In this document: positions 1 through 8,218 of the stretch, piece by piece
Position numbering within the stretch: position 1 is the first letter of the stretch
Layout: every line of letters starts with the position of its first letter
Source of the DNA: Marinobacter sp. F4218
GTDB lineage: Bacteria; Pseudomonadota; Gammaproteobacteria; Pseudomonadales; Oleiphilaceae
NCBI RefSeq assembly: GCF_019443085.1
Contig: NZ_JAHZIL010000002.1
Coordinates: forward strand, 186,001-250,000
Reading direction: 5' to 3'
DNA length: 64,000 nt
Notes under the pieces: generated by a model
Database searches by the model: none
Told to the model about the DNA's origin: nothing
Seen by the model: the letters and a program-made list of their open reading frames with translations, nothing else
Translations under genes and position numbers: made by a program

Positions 1-402
1 GCCCAGCTTGAACATTTCGTCGCCCTGATGGACCAGGCTGAAGCTGTGGGATCTGGTTTGCGCACCACGGTCTATATCGCCCATCACCAGCTCTGAATCC
101 GGTTCTATCTTTAGCCTCAGGTGCACGATGTCCGGGAGGCTGAGTATTCCTTCCATCTGTGTTTGCAGCAGTTTCTGGTCCAGGGCCCAGAGGCTTCTGG
201 CCAGGCTGGAGGCGTAGCCTGACTCAACAACCTTCATGCGGTTATCGATCTGGGAAAGGTCTTTGCGGTAGTCGGAGTATATCTGGATGCCCGAGGCGAT
301 CAGGGTAAAAACTGAGCTGAACAGAATTATCCACGCTAGCAGCCTGAAGGATAGGGGGGAGCCTTTTCGGAAACGTTGGAGCCGCGTAGACAGTTTTGGC
401 AT
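1..402 (-). CDS. Membrane sensor protein, N-terminal part (probable signal-transduction kinase or cyclase)
   Basis: This is an open frame of 134 codons that runs off the left edge, read from an ATG at 402. It starts with a basic N-terminus, one hydrophobic membrane segment at about residues 20-42, and then the beginning of a periplasmic sensing domain containing SLARSLWALDQ, a pattern common after the first membrane helix of histidine kinases and GGDEF proteins. The output domain lies outside the window, so kinase versus cyclase cannot be decided. The gene is divergent from the small membrane protein gene at 644. Confidence 0.6.
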   Translation of the reverse strand, partial: MPKLSTRLQRFRKGSPLSFRLLAWIILFSSVFTLIASGIQIYSDYRKDLSQIDNRMKVVESGYASSLARSLWALDQKLLQTQMEGILSLPDIVHLRLKIEPDSELVMGDIDRGAQTRSHSFSLVHQGDEMFKLG

Positions 403-563
403 GCCGTGAACTTCTGCCACCCAGTCTGGTTTAGGGGAACGGAGGTATGTTTACCTTTCCGACTATAGCAGCAGTTCCTCTCCGTTGCTCTGCAAATACA
501 GGAAAAATCGAGAGAAATGTGTCCGGGTTCAGTATTTTAAAACGGCTCGACGAAACCTTTCGG

Positions 564-605
564 TTGATGTGGATCAATACCCCTGATTCCAAGCGGGCGT
601 AATCT
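564..605 (+). promoter_or_regulatory. ANR/FNR box with class II promoter
   Basis: Positions 564-577 read TTGATGTGGATCAA, a perfect match to the FNR/ANR consensus TTGAT-N4-ATCAA. A -10 like element TAATCT lies at 600-605, putting the start near 612 and the box centre (570.5) at about -41.5, the classic class II activator position. This predicts oxygen-limited activation of the small gene at 644. The match and spacing are read directly; regulation is inferred. Confidence 0.75.
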
Positions 606-643
606 GAACCTAGTCAAGTAACTGATTAGTTGGAGAACGCAAA

Positions 644-796
644 ATGTATATGGATGCTGTCGTTATCGCGGGTATTGTTGCGGTGCTGCTGGTTCTGGGT
701 TTTTTCGTAGGTGTTGGGCTCTTCGTGATGAAGGACCAGAAAGCACATGGCCGAGGGCCAAAAGAAAAGGGAAAGCAGGGTGGTAAACCGGTCTGA
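644..796 (+). CDS. Small single-pass membrane protein, ANR-controlled
   Basis: This 50-codon frame is preceded by TGGAGAA about 8 bases before the ATG. The product has one strongly hydrophobic helix (about residues 5-29) followed by a short, basic, Gly/Lys-rich tail ending GGKPV, so it should sit in the inner membrane with its tail in the cytoplasm. I do not recognise the family. It is not CcoS or CcoQ by sequence, although its size and its ANR-type promoter resemble accessory subunits of low-oxygen respiration. The clear ribosome site and promoter argue that it is a real gene. Confidence 0.65.
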   Translation: MYMDAVVIAGIVAVLLVLGFFVGVGLFVMKDQKAHGRGPKEKGKQGGKPV

Positions 797-833
797 CGGT
801 AGACGGAAAAGCCTTCCTGCCAAGGAGAAGAAA

Positions 834-909
834 TGGCGTCCCCTAGGGGGTTCGAACCCCTGTTGCCGCCGTGAAAGGGCGGAGTCCTAGGCCACTAGAC
901 GAAGGGGAC
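834..909 (-). tRNA. tRNA-Glu (anticodon TTC)
   Basis: The 76-nt minus-strand cloverleaf has a 7-bp acceptor stem GTCCCCT/AGGGGAC, a D-arm, an anticodon loop with TTC in CCTTTCACG context, a T-arm with GTTCGAACC, and an encoded CCA end. It is a standalone gene with its own strong promoter. Confidence 0.97.
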
Positions 910-948
910 GCAACGTTTTCAAAACCTTGCCTCGTCGAGGTGGCGCGT

Positions 949-977
949 ATATTAAGTAAGCCTCCCGATAGTGTCAA
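949..977 (-). promoter_or_regulatory. Sigma-70 promoter of tRNA-Glu
   Basis: On the minus strand TTGACA (977-972) is followed after 17 bases by TAATAT (954-949). The discriminator just downstream is GC-rich (ACGCGCC), typical of stringently controlled stable-RNA promoters. Confidence 0.85.
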
Positions 978-1020
978 CGCCTTTTTTTAGAAAATTTCGA
1001 GGTGAAATGTCCTGTCCGGA

Positions 1021-1923
1021 TTATTGCACGCAATTTGACAGGGCCGGTTCAAGTTCCGGGTAGCGGAATTGAAAACCCTGTCCGGTCAGCTTGGCCGGGA
1101 TCGCCTGTTGGCCTGTCAGTAAGAGGCGGGCCATTTCGCCCAGAGCCACGCGTAAAACCGGGGCTGGGGCGGGGAAGAGCGTCGGTCGATGTAGAACCCT
1201 ACCAAGACACCGGGTAAATTCGGCGTTAGTAACCGGCTCCGGACTGACAACATTATAAGGCCCGGCGGCCTCCTCGTTTTCAAGCATCCAGATCAAAGCG
1301 CCGACAACATCCTGTCGGTGTACCCAGGGCATGAATTGTTGCCCGCTTCCCAGCCTGCCACCAAGGCCAAGCCGGAAAGGCGGAACCATTCGGGCGAGGA
1401 AGCCGCCGCCCGGTCCTGCCACGACACCGGTTCTGGATAAACAGATCCGGACCTTCTGGTCATTCAAGGCCAGTGCGGCGTTTTCCCAGTCCCGACACAG
1501 CCGATGGGTGAATTCGTCATGGGGAGACGTTTCTTCGGTAACCACCGAAGCCCCCTGATCCCCGTAAAAACCCACAGCCGAACCCGAGACCAGGACATCG
1601 GGTAGCGTTTCCCAGCTGCGGATTACGTCCACAAGAACTTCCGTAACGCCAATCCGGCTGTCCCTCAATTGCCGTTTTCGCTGTTCTGACCATCGCTTAT
1701 CCGCAATCCCCTCGCCAGCGAGATTGATCACGGCATCGAAGCCCGGGTGCGACCGGAGCTGATTGAGATCCCGCGTTGCTTCAACGCGACCGCAGGTGGC
1801 CAATACATCTTCCGGGGTCTGGCGGCTGAACACGGTCAGTTCGTAACCGCGCCCGAGCAGCTCCTGACACAGAACCCTGCCTATGAAGCCTGTGCCTCCG
1901 GTAATCAGAATGCGTTTATTCAT
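1021..1923 (-). CDS. TIGR01777 family NAD(P)-dependent epimerase (YfcH-like)
   Basis: This 300-aa short-chain dehydrogenase-like protein opens with a Rossmann fold whose dinucleotide motif GGTGFIGRVL is at about residues 9-18. It contains VINLAGEGIADKRW, a hallmark of the TIGR01777/YfcH branch of extended SDR proteins, and PWVHRQDVVGAL near the middle. The C-terminal part matches the DUF1731-like end of the family. The substrate is unknown for this family. It follows the cbiX-like gene in the same direction with a gap of about 60 bases, so the two may be co-transcribed. Confidence 0.85.
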   Translation of the reverse strand: MNKRILITGGTGFIGRVLCQELLGRGYELTVFSRQTPEDVLATCGRVEATRDLNQLRSHPGFDAVINLAGEGIADKRWSEQRKRQLRDSRIGVTEVLVDVIRSWETLPDVLVSGSAVGFYGDQGASVVTEETSPHDEFTHRLCRDWENAALALNDQKVRICLSRTGVVAGPGGGFLARMVPPFRLGLGGRLGSGQQFMPWVHRQDVVGALIWMLENEEAAGPYNVVSPEPVTNAEFTRCLGRVLHRPTLFPAPAPVLRVALGEMARLLLTGQQAIPAKLTGQGFQFRYPELEPALSNCVQ

Positions 1924-1986
1924 CGGTCTCGTCCTCCTTGCTGGTTGCCGCTGGTGCTGGTGGGCGCTCCCTGGGTGTCACCCGCC

Positions 1987-2358
1987 TCACTCGTCTGTTT
2001 CGGCCAACTGGTGCAGAACCACGCCTTTGATGGCTTCACCCAGCTGCGGGTTCTCACCAACCGGTGGAGCCAGTTCAATACGGACCTGATACCTTTCCTC
2101 AAGAGTTTTGATCATGGCCGGCACGTCTTTGCGAAGGTGCCGGCCGGCCGCGAGAAAGAGCGGCACGATAGTGAAGCGGTATGCACCCTCTGCCACACCC
2201 TCTGCCACAATGTCATCCAGCGAGGGTTCGGCCAATTCCATGTAGGCGATGCGTGAGTCTGATACCGCTTCCAGGGTCGGCGTGGCAAGATGTTCAAAGG
2301 TCTCACACCAGCGCTTGTCACTGCTTCCGTGTGCTAACAGAATAATGCGGTTGCTCAT
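1987..2358 (-). CDS. CbiX-type sirohydrochlorin chelatase-like protein
   Basis: This 123-aa protein has the single-domain layout of small CbiX/SirB chelatases. It begins with MSNRIILLAHGSSD, in which His10 corresponds to the metal-binding histidine, and has VPLFLAAGRHLRKDVP in the middle, matching the second conserved histidine region. The family inserts cobalt, nickel or iron into sirohydrochlorin in cobalamin, F430 or siroheme synthesis. I chose the ATG at 2358 because AGGAGA lies about 7 bases upstream; an in-frame start at 2406 would add 16 unconserved residues. Metal specificity cannot be read from the sequence. Confidence 0.8.
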   Translation of the reverse strand: MSNRIILLAHGSSDKRWCETFEHLATPTLEAVSDSRIAYMELAEPSLDDIVAEGVAEGAYRFTIVPLFLAAGRHLRKDVPAMIKTLEERYQVRIELAPPVGENPQLGEAIKGVVLHQLAETDE

Positions 2359-2459
2359 CAGCTCTCCTGAGTCATCGTGGTTAAGCGGCCTGTCGTACAC
2401 CTTCACCGCTCACCCGCGAGCGGCGTGCGCAGACCTTTAAAATAGCAGGGTACCGGGTA

Positions 2460-3062
2460 ATGTTCGATTGGAAAGAGATTCTGGATTTCTGGTTTGGAGA
2501 ACTTGATGGCGAGGGGCTGCCCGACCGCGATCATCGTAACCGGTGGTTCAGGTCTGATCGAAGATTCGACCAGGAAATTCGAAGGCGGTTTCTATCCATG
2601 GTCCTGTTTGCCTCGGAGCAGGGTCTCGATCACTGGCGGCGTGAACCGGGTGGAATTCTGGCTGAGATAATTCTGCTCGATCAGTTCTCCCGGAATATTT
2701 TCAGGGGCGCGGCCATGGCGTTTGACCAGGACGTCCAGGCGCGGAAATTGTGCAGGCAGGCGATGAGAAAAGGGCAGGATGTCGCCCTTGCTCCGGTTCA
2801 GAGAGCCTTTCTGTACATGCCTCTGCAGCATTCTGAGCGCCTTGAGGATCAGCGGACGTCTGTGGAGTGCTATGAACAGCTGGCGGCGTCAGAGTCGGGC
2901 ATCCTGGGTGATTTCCTGGAAAGCTTTGCACAGTCGGCTCGGGACCACCACGACATTATCAAGCGTTTCGCGCGTTTTCCTCACCGAAATAAGGCCTTGG
3001 GCCGAAACTCCACGGATGAAGAAGAAGCGTATCTTGCTGGCGGTCGCAGATTTGGCCAATGA
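2460..3062 (+). CDS. DUF924 family protein
   Basis: The 200-aa product begins with the family-typical ILDFWFGELDGEG segment followed by RNRWFRSDRRFDQEI, and contains IILLDQFSRNIFRG, ALAPVQRAFLYMPLQHSE and FAQSARDHHDIIKRFARFPHRNKALGR. These are the conserved blocks of DUF924 (PF06041), an all-helical TPR-like cytosolic family of unknown biochemical role. The length fits the full domain. It lies just upstream of a TetR regulator in the same direction. Confidence 0.88.
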   Translation: MFDWKEILDFWFGELDGEGLPDRDHRNRWFRSDRRFDQEIRRRFLSMVLFASEQGLDHWRREPGGILAEIILLDQFSRNIFRGAAMAFDQDVQARKLCRQAMRKGQDVALAPVQRAFLYMPLQHSERLEDQRTSVECYEQLAASESGILGDFLESFAQSARDHHDIIKRFARFPHRNKALGRNSTDEEEAYLAGGRRFGQ

Positions 3063-3156
3063 GCCAGCCCTTCGACTAATCAAAAAGTGCAGAACCTATC
3101 AATGTTTGGCCCCTTTGCTTCGGTCATACTTGGTGATAAACCGGGAAAAGGGATTG

Positions 3157-3900
3157 ATGGAACAGCAAATGGCAGAGGAACAGTCGAGCCTTGCAGGAGT
3201 TTGTGATATCGGGTCAGGTCAGAATGTCAGTGAGCAGTCTCCGGGCTATCGGGGGCGTCGGGTTACCCGGGCAAAAAGCGAAGTACGCAGGCGGGAAATC
3301 CTTGAGGCGACGTTGAGGATTGCGGCCCGGGATGGTATCCGTGGCATCAAGCATCGCTCCGTTGCGAAGGAGGCCAATGTCCCCCTGGCAGCGACCACGT
3401 ATTATTTCCGGGACATCGGTGAGCTCATCAGCGATGCCTTTCTGTTCTTTGCGGAAAAGGCCAGCGGTGACCTTCAGGCCTTTTACGATACGATCAATCT
3501 GGTTCTTGATAGCCTGCCGCCCGAGCAGCTGTTACGAACAAGTCCGGATCGCTGGCACCTTGCTCGGCGTCTCTCGGCCATTGCGTCGGCCTACCTTGAA
3601 AGTCAGTTTTCGGAAGGCCGTGAGCGTATTCTCGCCGAACAGGTTTTTCTGCTTGAGGCCCTTCGGGATGAGCGACTTGCAAAGCTCGCGCGCAGCTATC
3701 GGCAGGCATGGATGGCCGGGCTGGAGCGCCTGCTTGCGCGGCTGGATTCGCCCCTGCCTCAACGAGATGCCGCCCTGATCGTCAACGTAGCCCTGGGTAT
3801 GGGATACGACATCCTTCTTGGTCTACCGGAGGGTGAAGAGGATTCGCTTCAAAAGGCCGTCGACAGGATCGTCGATCTGGCCTTGGGTGTCGGGGTCTGA
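3157..3900 (+). CDS. TetR family transcriptional regulator
   Basis: This 247-aa product has an unconserved N-terminal stretch, then a TetR DNA-binding domain at about residues 42-92 that includes REILEATLRIAARDGIRG and a helix-turn-helix ending with LAATTYYFRDIGELI. The C-terminal two thirds form the helical ligand-binding and dimerisation domain. The frame is open upstream to 2779, but that part lies inside the DUF924 gene, so I chose the ATG at 3157. No ligand can be predicted. It does not look like PsrA or FadR. Confidence 0.85.
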   Translation: MEQQMAEEQSSLAGVCDIGSGQNVSEQSPGYRGRRVTRAKSEVRRREILEATLRIAARDGIRGIKHRSVAKEANVPLAATTYYFRDIGELISDAFLFFAEKASGDLQAFYDTINLVLDSLPPEQLLRTSPDRWHLARRLSAIASAYLESQFSEGRERILAEQVFLLEALRDERLAKLARSYRQAWMAGLERLLARLDSPLPQRDAALIVNVALGMGYDILLGLPEGEEDSLQKAVDRIVDLALGVGV

Positions 3901-3922
3901 CGCCTTTGCTCCCGCGTCTTAC

Positions 3923-4321
3923 TTGAGGAAACTGCTGCTCTTTTTGGGACGATGTCTACGCCCTGTTCTTGCGATGGCACTTTGCGCCGGTCTTTCATTC
4001 GCCTCACATGCCGGTTCTCTGGACCATGGTCTTCTGGGACGTTTAGCCGCGGCCGCGCCCATGCTGGACGGAATAGTGCTTCAAACGGCCTTGAGTGCCT
4101 CCCGTTGTGCTGTGTCGGCAGGCGTCGCGATGCCCGATCGACTGGCTATCATTATCCATGGTGCTGAATACGTGAATGAAACCTGGCTGAGCAGGTACGG
4201 CAGAATTGGCCGGAGCCATGGGTGTCCGGCCGCTGATAATCAGGTAATCGAGCGGGTAGTCGATAGCCTCAAAGGCGGGCAATTGGTGTTCAAGTACTAT
4301 CCCGACAAGGTGTGGCTTTAA
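3923..4321 (+). CDS. L,D-transpeptidase-like (YkuD_2 type) protein with internal deletion
   Basis: The 132-aa product, read from a TTG at 3923, has a signal-peptide-like start, a segment APMLDGIVLQTALSASRC that resembles the N-terminal part of the murein L,D-transpeptidase catalytic family (PF13645), and then IIIHGAEYVNE and GRSHGCPA with the catalytic Cys, ending in LVFKYYPDKVWL. In full family members about 90 residues, including a TVIDYS-type strand and a glycine-rich SSLG region, separate these halves. Here they are joined directly at about residue 83. It may be an inactive in-frame deletion derivative. The start is uncertain; ATG 3974 is an alternative. Confidence 0.6.
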   Translation: MRKLLLFLGRCLRPVLAMALCAGLSFASHAGSLDHGLLGRLAAAAPMLDGIVLQTALSASRCAVSAGVAMPDRLAIIIHGAEYVNETWLSRYGRIGRSHGCPAADNQVIERVVDSLKGGQLVFKYYPDKVWL

Positions 4322-4482
4322 AGCTCTGAATTCCTGAACTGTTCCGATGGTAAAGTCGCGGGGCAGGCAGAGGATGCCGGAAATCAGGGCTGACCCAACG
4401 GTCCATCAGGGCAATACTGGTTACCTTATAAACAGTTAGTTGGCGAGACGAAAAGAACAATAAAAAAGTTGGGAAAAAGAGG

Positions 4483-4510
4483 TTGACGGCCGCCGCCTGA
4501 TCCGTAGAAT
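4483..4510 (+). promoter_or_regulatory. Promoter of tRNA-Gly
   Basis: TTGACG (4483-4488) is followed after 16 bases by TAGAAT (4505-4510), about 35 bases before the tRNA. The spacer is very GC-rich. Confidence 0.65.
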
Positions 4511-4544
4511 ACGCCTCCGTTGTCGGTATCAACCGTTCAGCATT

Positions 4545-4620
4545 GCGGGAATAGCTCAGTTGGTAGAGCACAACCTTGCCAAGGTTGGGGTCGCGAGTTC
4601 GAATCTCGTTTCCCGCTCCA
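4545..4620 (+). tRNA. tRNA-Gly (anticodon GCC)
   Basis: The 76-nt cloverleaf has acceptor stem GCGGGAA/TTCCCGC, a D-arm GCTCAGTTGGTAGAGC, an anticodon loop TTGCCAA, a T-arm with GTTCGAATC and an encoded CCA end. It is followed directly by an intrinsic terminator. Confidence 0.97.
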
Positions 4621-4626
4621 GATTTC

Positions 4627-4659
4627 AAAACCCGGTTTCGAAAGAAACCGGGTTTTTTC
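4627..4659 (+). terminator. Intrinsic terminator of tRNA-Gly
   Basis: The inverted repeat AACCCGGTTTC / GAAACCGGGTT is followed by a run of six T, eight bases after the tRNA CCA end. Confidence 0.92.
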
Positions 4660-4754
4660 GTTTCTGGTACTCTCAAACTCGGCGTGGCCCGGCCTGCTCA
4701 GGTATAATCGGCAGCTCTATCTCTGAGCTGCGACAGAACCGGAGGCGTACCTAC

Positions 4755-5549
4755 ATGAATGTCCATTCGCTGTGGATTTATCCGGTCAAGTCCCTTGCAG
4801 GGATTGCAGTTGGGGAATTCGCGCTGGACGATTTTGGTCCGGTCGGGGACCGAAGATGGATGATCATCGATGATGATCGGCATTTCGTGACTCAGCGCAA
4901 TCATCCCGAACTCGCACGAATTCGAGTCTACCTTGTTCAGGGGAACGTCGAAGTGGAGATCCCGGAGCAGGGCAGGTATGCGCTGAGGGTCTCGGAGGAA
5001 ACCCTGAGAGCGCTGGTCTGGCGGGACTGGACTCAGGCGCTGGTCGGACAGGCAGAAGCCAGTGAAGCACTCAGTCGCTTTTGTGGCAAATCCCTGAGAT
5101 TTGTTTACATGCCTGACGAATCTTTTCGGAGGGTCGATGCCGCCCGTTTACAGGACTTGCGTCGTGTCAGTTTCGCCGACGGCTTTCCGCTGTTGATTAC
5201 CAATCTCGCCTCCCTAGAAGAACTGAACGGCCGTCTAGATGAGCCGGTTGAGATGCGACGGTTCCGGCCAAACATTGTCGTTGAAGGTGCCGGGCCCTGG
5301 GCTGAAGATCATTGGCGCGCCCTGAACGTGGGTGATAACGCGTTCGATCTCGTCAAGCCTTGTTCACGCTGTGTAATGACGACCGTTGATCCGGATGCGG
5401 GCACCAAGGATGCGTCTGTTCAGCCGCTACGAACCCTGTCGAGATACAGGCGCACCGAAGACGGCGTCATCTTTGGAATGAACGCAATTCATGAGTCGAT
5501 AGGCCGCATCAGGGTGGGCGATCCGGTCAAAATCACCAAAACGGAGTAA
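4755..5549 (+). CDS. MOSC domain-containing protein (YcbX-like, without ferredoxin domain)
   Basis: This 264-aa protein starts with an MOSC N-terminal beta-barrel (VHSLWIYPVKSLAGI) and continues into the MOSC domain with RFRPNIVVEG and KPCSRCVMTTVDPDAG, whose cysteines correspond to the molybdenum-cofactor-handling Cys of the family. E. coli YcbX (about 369 aa) has an extra C-terminal 2Fe-2S domain that is absent here. The family reduces N-hydroxylated compounds or mobilises sulphur. GGAGG at 4741-4745 supports the ATG at 4755. The next gene, uup, begins nine bases after the stop. Confidence 0.87.
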   Translation: MNVHSLWIYPVKSLAGIAVGEFALDDFGPVGDRRWMIIDDDRHFVTQRNHPELARIRVYLVQGNVEVEIPEQGRYALRVSEETLRALVWRDWTQALVGQAEASEALSRFCGKSLRFVYMPDESFRRVDAARLQDLRRVSFADGFPLLITNLASLEELNGRLDEPVEMRRFRPNIVVEGAGPWAEDHWRALNVGDNAFDLVKPCSRCVMTTVDPDAGTKDASVQPLRTLSRYRRTEDGVIFGMNAIHESIGRIRVGDPVKITKTE

Positions 5550-5557
5550 AACCGAAC

Positions 5558-7489
5558 GTGCCATTGTTAACGTTGGATTCAGTGTCCCTGGCCTATGGCA
5601 TGCAGCCATTGCTTGATCAGGCATCGCTTGTTGTTGAAGCCGGTGAGCGGGTGTGTCTGCTGGGACGGAACGGGGAGGGCAAGTCGACCCTGCTGAAGAT
5701 CGTCAGTGGCGAGGTTGTTCCTGACGGCGGCGTGGTGCGCCTGGAGGACGGAGCGGTACTGGCCGTTCTTCCCCAGAACCTTCCGACTGAGGACGCGCGA
5801 ACAGCTTATGACGTCGTTGCCGGTGCCTTCCCTGAAACCGGGGATCTGCTGGCAGAGTTCCACCGTCTGTCGCAGCAGGGCGATGAAGCCAGCCTCGACC
5901 GGATGATGAAGGTACAGGAGCGATTGGAGTCGCTGGATGGATGGCGCCTGGATCAGAAAGTTACCACCATTCTGGCTCAGTACGGCATTGACCCGGAGCG
6001 CCGGCTCGATACGCTCTCCGGCGGCTGGCAACGTCGCGTGCTGTTGGCTCGGGCGCTGGTCGGTGATCCCGATATCCTTCTGTTGGATGAGCCCACCAAC
6101 CATCTTGATGTCCCGGCAATTGCCTGGCTTGAGGAGGCCCTTGGGCAGTTTCGAGGCGCCATGCTGTTCGTCAGCCACGACCGGGCATTCATCCGCCGCA
6201 TGGCTACCCGCATCGTTGAGCTGGACCGGGGGCGGCTTGTCAGCTTTGCGGCAACCTACGACAAGTACCTTCAGTTGAAGGAAAAGGCACTCGAAGAGGA
6301 GGAAAGGCAGAATGCTCTCTTCGATAAGCGGCTGAAACAGGAAGAGGCCTGGATCCGCCAGGGCATCAAGGCCCGGAGGACCCGTAACATGGGGCGTGTT
6401 CGGGCCCTCAAGGCAATGCGTGAGGAGCATCGCCAGCGCAGGGTTCGCGGCGGTACAGCCAGCTTCGCTGTTGAGGATGCGGCGCGATCAGGCAAGCTGG
6501 TGGTCGAAACCCGGGATGCAGGGTTCGGCTACGCAGATCGCGCCGACATTATCCGGGGGCTGAACCTCACGGTGTTCCGTGGCGACAAGATCGGACTGGT
6601 TGGTGAAAACGGAACCGGAAAAACCACGCTCGTGCGCCTGCTGCTCGGGGATCTGGAGCCAACGGAAGGTTCGGTGCGCCTCGGAACCAACCTCGAGGTG
6701 GCATACTTCGACCAGCTTCGAGGCGAATTGGACCTGTCTAAAAATGCCCTCGATAATCTGTCGGAGGGCCGCGAGTTCATAGAGATCAATGGCCAGAGCA
6801 AGCACGTTCTGGGTTATCTACAGGAATTCCTGTTTACCCCTGAGCGCGCACGCTCGCCGGTGAGGGTTTTCTCCGGTGGCGAGAGGGCGCGGCTCCTGTT
6901 GGCCAAGCTGTTCAGCAAGCCCGCGAACATCCTGGTTCTGGATGAGCCGACCAACGATCTCGATGTGGAAACCCTGGAGTTGCTGGAAGAGCAGTTGGCG
7001 GAGTTCAAGGGAACGGTCATTGTCATCAGTCATGACCGCGAATTCCTGGACAATGTGGTGACGGAAACCGTATTTCTGGATGGCACCGGCCAAGTTCGGG
7101 AGTACGTTGGTGGCTACAGTGACTGGCGCCGACAGGGTGGCCGATTTCCGTCCGAGGCCAGTGGCAATCGGCTGGACAAACAGGATAAACAGTCCGGGTC
7201 TGGGGGTAAGGCCGCGAAGTCGACCGCCAAGCCTGAGGGGCAATCGACAAAAACCAAATCGGCAAAACTCAGTTACAAGCTAAAACTTGAACTGGATGAA
7301 TTGCCTGGAAAAATTGAGGCATTGGAACAGGAAATTGCCAGGCTGCAGAGTACAATTGCGGATTCGGACTTTTATTCAGGCCCACCGAACGAAGTCTCGG
7401 CCACTCTTGAAGAGTTGACGGACACGGAAGCCCGTCTGGAGCAGGTGATTGAGCGGTGGATGGAGCTGGAGGAACAGGCGAGTCAATGA
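5558..7489 (+). CDS. uup: ABC-F family ATPase Uup
   Basis: The 643-aa protein has two fused ABC ATPase domains and no membrane segments. Walker A motifs are GRNGEGKS (residues 36-43) and GENGTGKT (349-356); signature motifs are LSGGW (about 153) and FSGGE (about 438); both halves have an LLLDEPTNHLD or LVLDEPTNDLD Walker B. The linker of about 80 residues is the ABC-F P-site tRNA interaction motif. A charged, coiled-coil C-terminal domain after residue 540 is typical of Uup, which binds DNA or branched structures and acts on ribosomes. The start is GTG. Its TGA overlaps the start of the next gene. Confidence 0.92.
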   Translation: MPLLTLDSVSLAYGMQPLLDQASLVVEAGERVCLLGRNGEGKSTLLKIVSGEVVPDGGVVRLEDGAVLAVLPQNLPTEDARTAYDVVAGAFPETGDLLAEFHRLSQQGDEASLDRMMKVQERLESLDGWRLDQKVTTILAQYGIDPERRLDTLSGGWQRRVLLARALVGDPDILLLDEPTNHLDVPAIAWLEEALGQFRGAMLFVSHDRAFIRRMATRIVELDRGRLVSFAATYDKYLQLKEKALEEEERQNALFDKRLKQEEAWIRQGIKARRTRNMGRVRALKAMREEHRQRRVRGGTASFAVEDAARSGKLVVETRDAGFGYADRADIIRGLNLTVFRGDKIGLVGENGTGKTTLVRLLLGDLEPTEGSVRLGTNLEVAYFDQLRGELDLSKNALDNLSEGREFIEINGQSKHVLGYLQEFLFTPERARSPVRVFSGGERARLLLAKLFSKPANILVLDEPTNDLDVETLELLEEQLAEFKGTVIVISHDREFLDNVVTETVFLDGTGQVREYVGGYSDWRRQGGRFPSEASGNRLDKQDKQSGSGGKAAKSTAKPEGQSTKTKSAKLSYKLKLELDELPGKIEALEQEIARLQSTIADSDFYSGPPNEVSATLEELTDTEARLEQVIERWMELEEQASQ

Positions 7490-8154
7490 ATGTAAATTAC
7501 AGTTTCAGGTTTCAGGGCGGCCGTAACGTTGAATTCAAAGTGACCGACCAGCCGGCTACGGCGTCGGGAAAGCAGCCCTCTTGGGTCAAGCTGGAGCACT
7601 GCCAGTGTTCTAACTGTCCTTTGAAGGCCAGTGAAACGGAGCATTGTCCCGCGGCGACGGAAATTCTACCGGTTGTGGAGGCGTTTCAGGCTGACGATGC
7701 CTATCAGAAAGTTGAGGTAACCGTTGAGGACGAGCGTCGCAGCTACGTAAAACAGACCGCTCTGGAGGAGGCACTCAGATCGCTCCTGGGGCTCAAAATG
7801 GCAACCAGTGGCTGCCCGGTCCTGGCCGAGCTGAAGCCGATGGCGGTCCACCACCTGCCGTTTGCCAACAGCGACGAATTTATCATGCGCAGCGTATCCC
7901 ATTACCTGTTGCAGCAATATTTCGCCAAGCGCAACCACCAGGAGCCAGATTGGGAGCTCAAAGGGTTGGTTGAGCGAAACCAGCGCCTTCAATTGGTCAA
8001 TCAGGCCTTGTGGCAGAGAATTCACTCGGTCTGCAAAGGCGACAGCAATCTGAAGGCACTGCTGAACTTCTTCTCGATGGCGTCGAGTGTGAGTTTTTCG
8101 CTGGAGAGTCAGCTACGAAAACTTGAAGCCAAGATGGGTGGGGAAGTGCAGTAG
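7486..8154 (+). CDS. Uncharacterised Cys-containing protein, possibly DUF6901
   Basis: The 222-aa product starts MNVNYSFRFQGG and carries a cysteine cluster HCQCSNCPL...EHCPA within residues 45-60, which could bind a metal or be redox-active. A helical C-terminal half contains LVERNQRLQLVNQALWQRI. It has no signal peptide or membrane helix, so it is probably cytosolic. The layout recalls DUF6901 proteins, but I am not certain. The ATG shares an ATGA overlap with the uup stop, so translation should be coupled to uup. Confidence 0.75.
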   Translation: MNVNYSFRFQGGRNVEFKVTDQPATASGKQPSWVKLEHCQCSNCPLKASETEHCPAATEILPVVEAFQADDAYQKVEVTVEDERRSYVKQTALEEALRSLLGLKMATSGCPVLAELKPMAVHHLPFANSDEFIMRSVSHYLLQQYFAKRNHQEPDWELKGLVERNQRLQLVNQALWQRIHSVCKGDSNLKALLNFFSMASSVSFSLESQLRKLEAKMGGEVQ

Positions 8155-8183
8155 CGATTACGGCTTTGATCGATAACGAGCTG

Positions 8184-8209
8184 GAGCCCGGGACGTTTCT
8201 CCCGGGCTC
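8184..8209. terminator. GC-rich hairpin between convergent genes
   Basis: The perfect inverted repeat GAGCCCGGGA / TCCCGGGCTC has a six-base loop and lies between the ends of two convergent genes. There is no T-run on either side, so termination is plausible but not certain. Confidence 0.5.
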
Positions 8210-8218
8210 TGGCAGGAA

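Noticed and set aside
4290..4676. 128-codon minus-strand frame across tRNA-Gly
   Set aside because: It is antisense to the tRNA and its terminator; the peptide GAGNEIRTRDPNLG is a well-known artefact translated from tRNA antisense.
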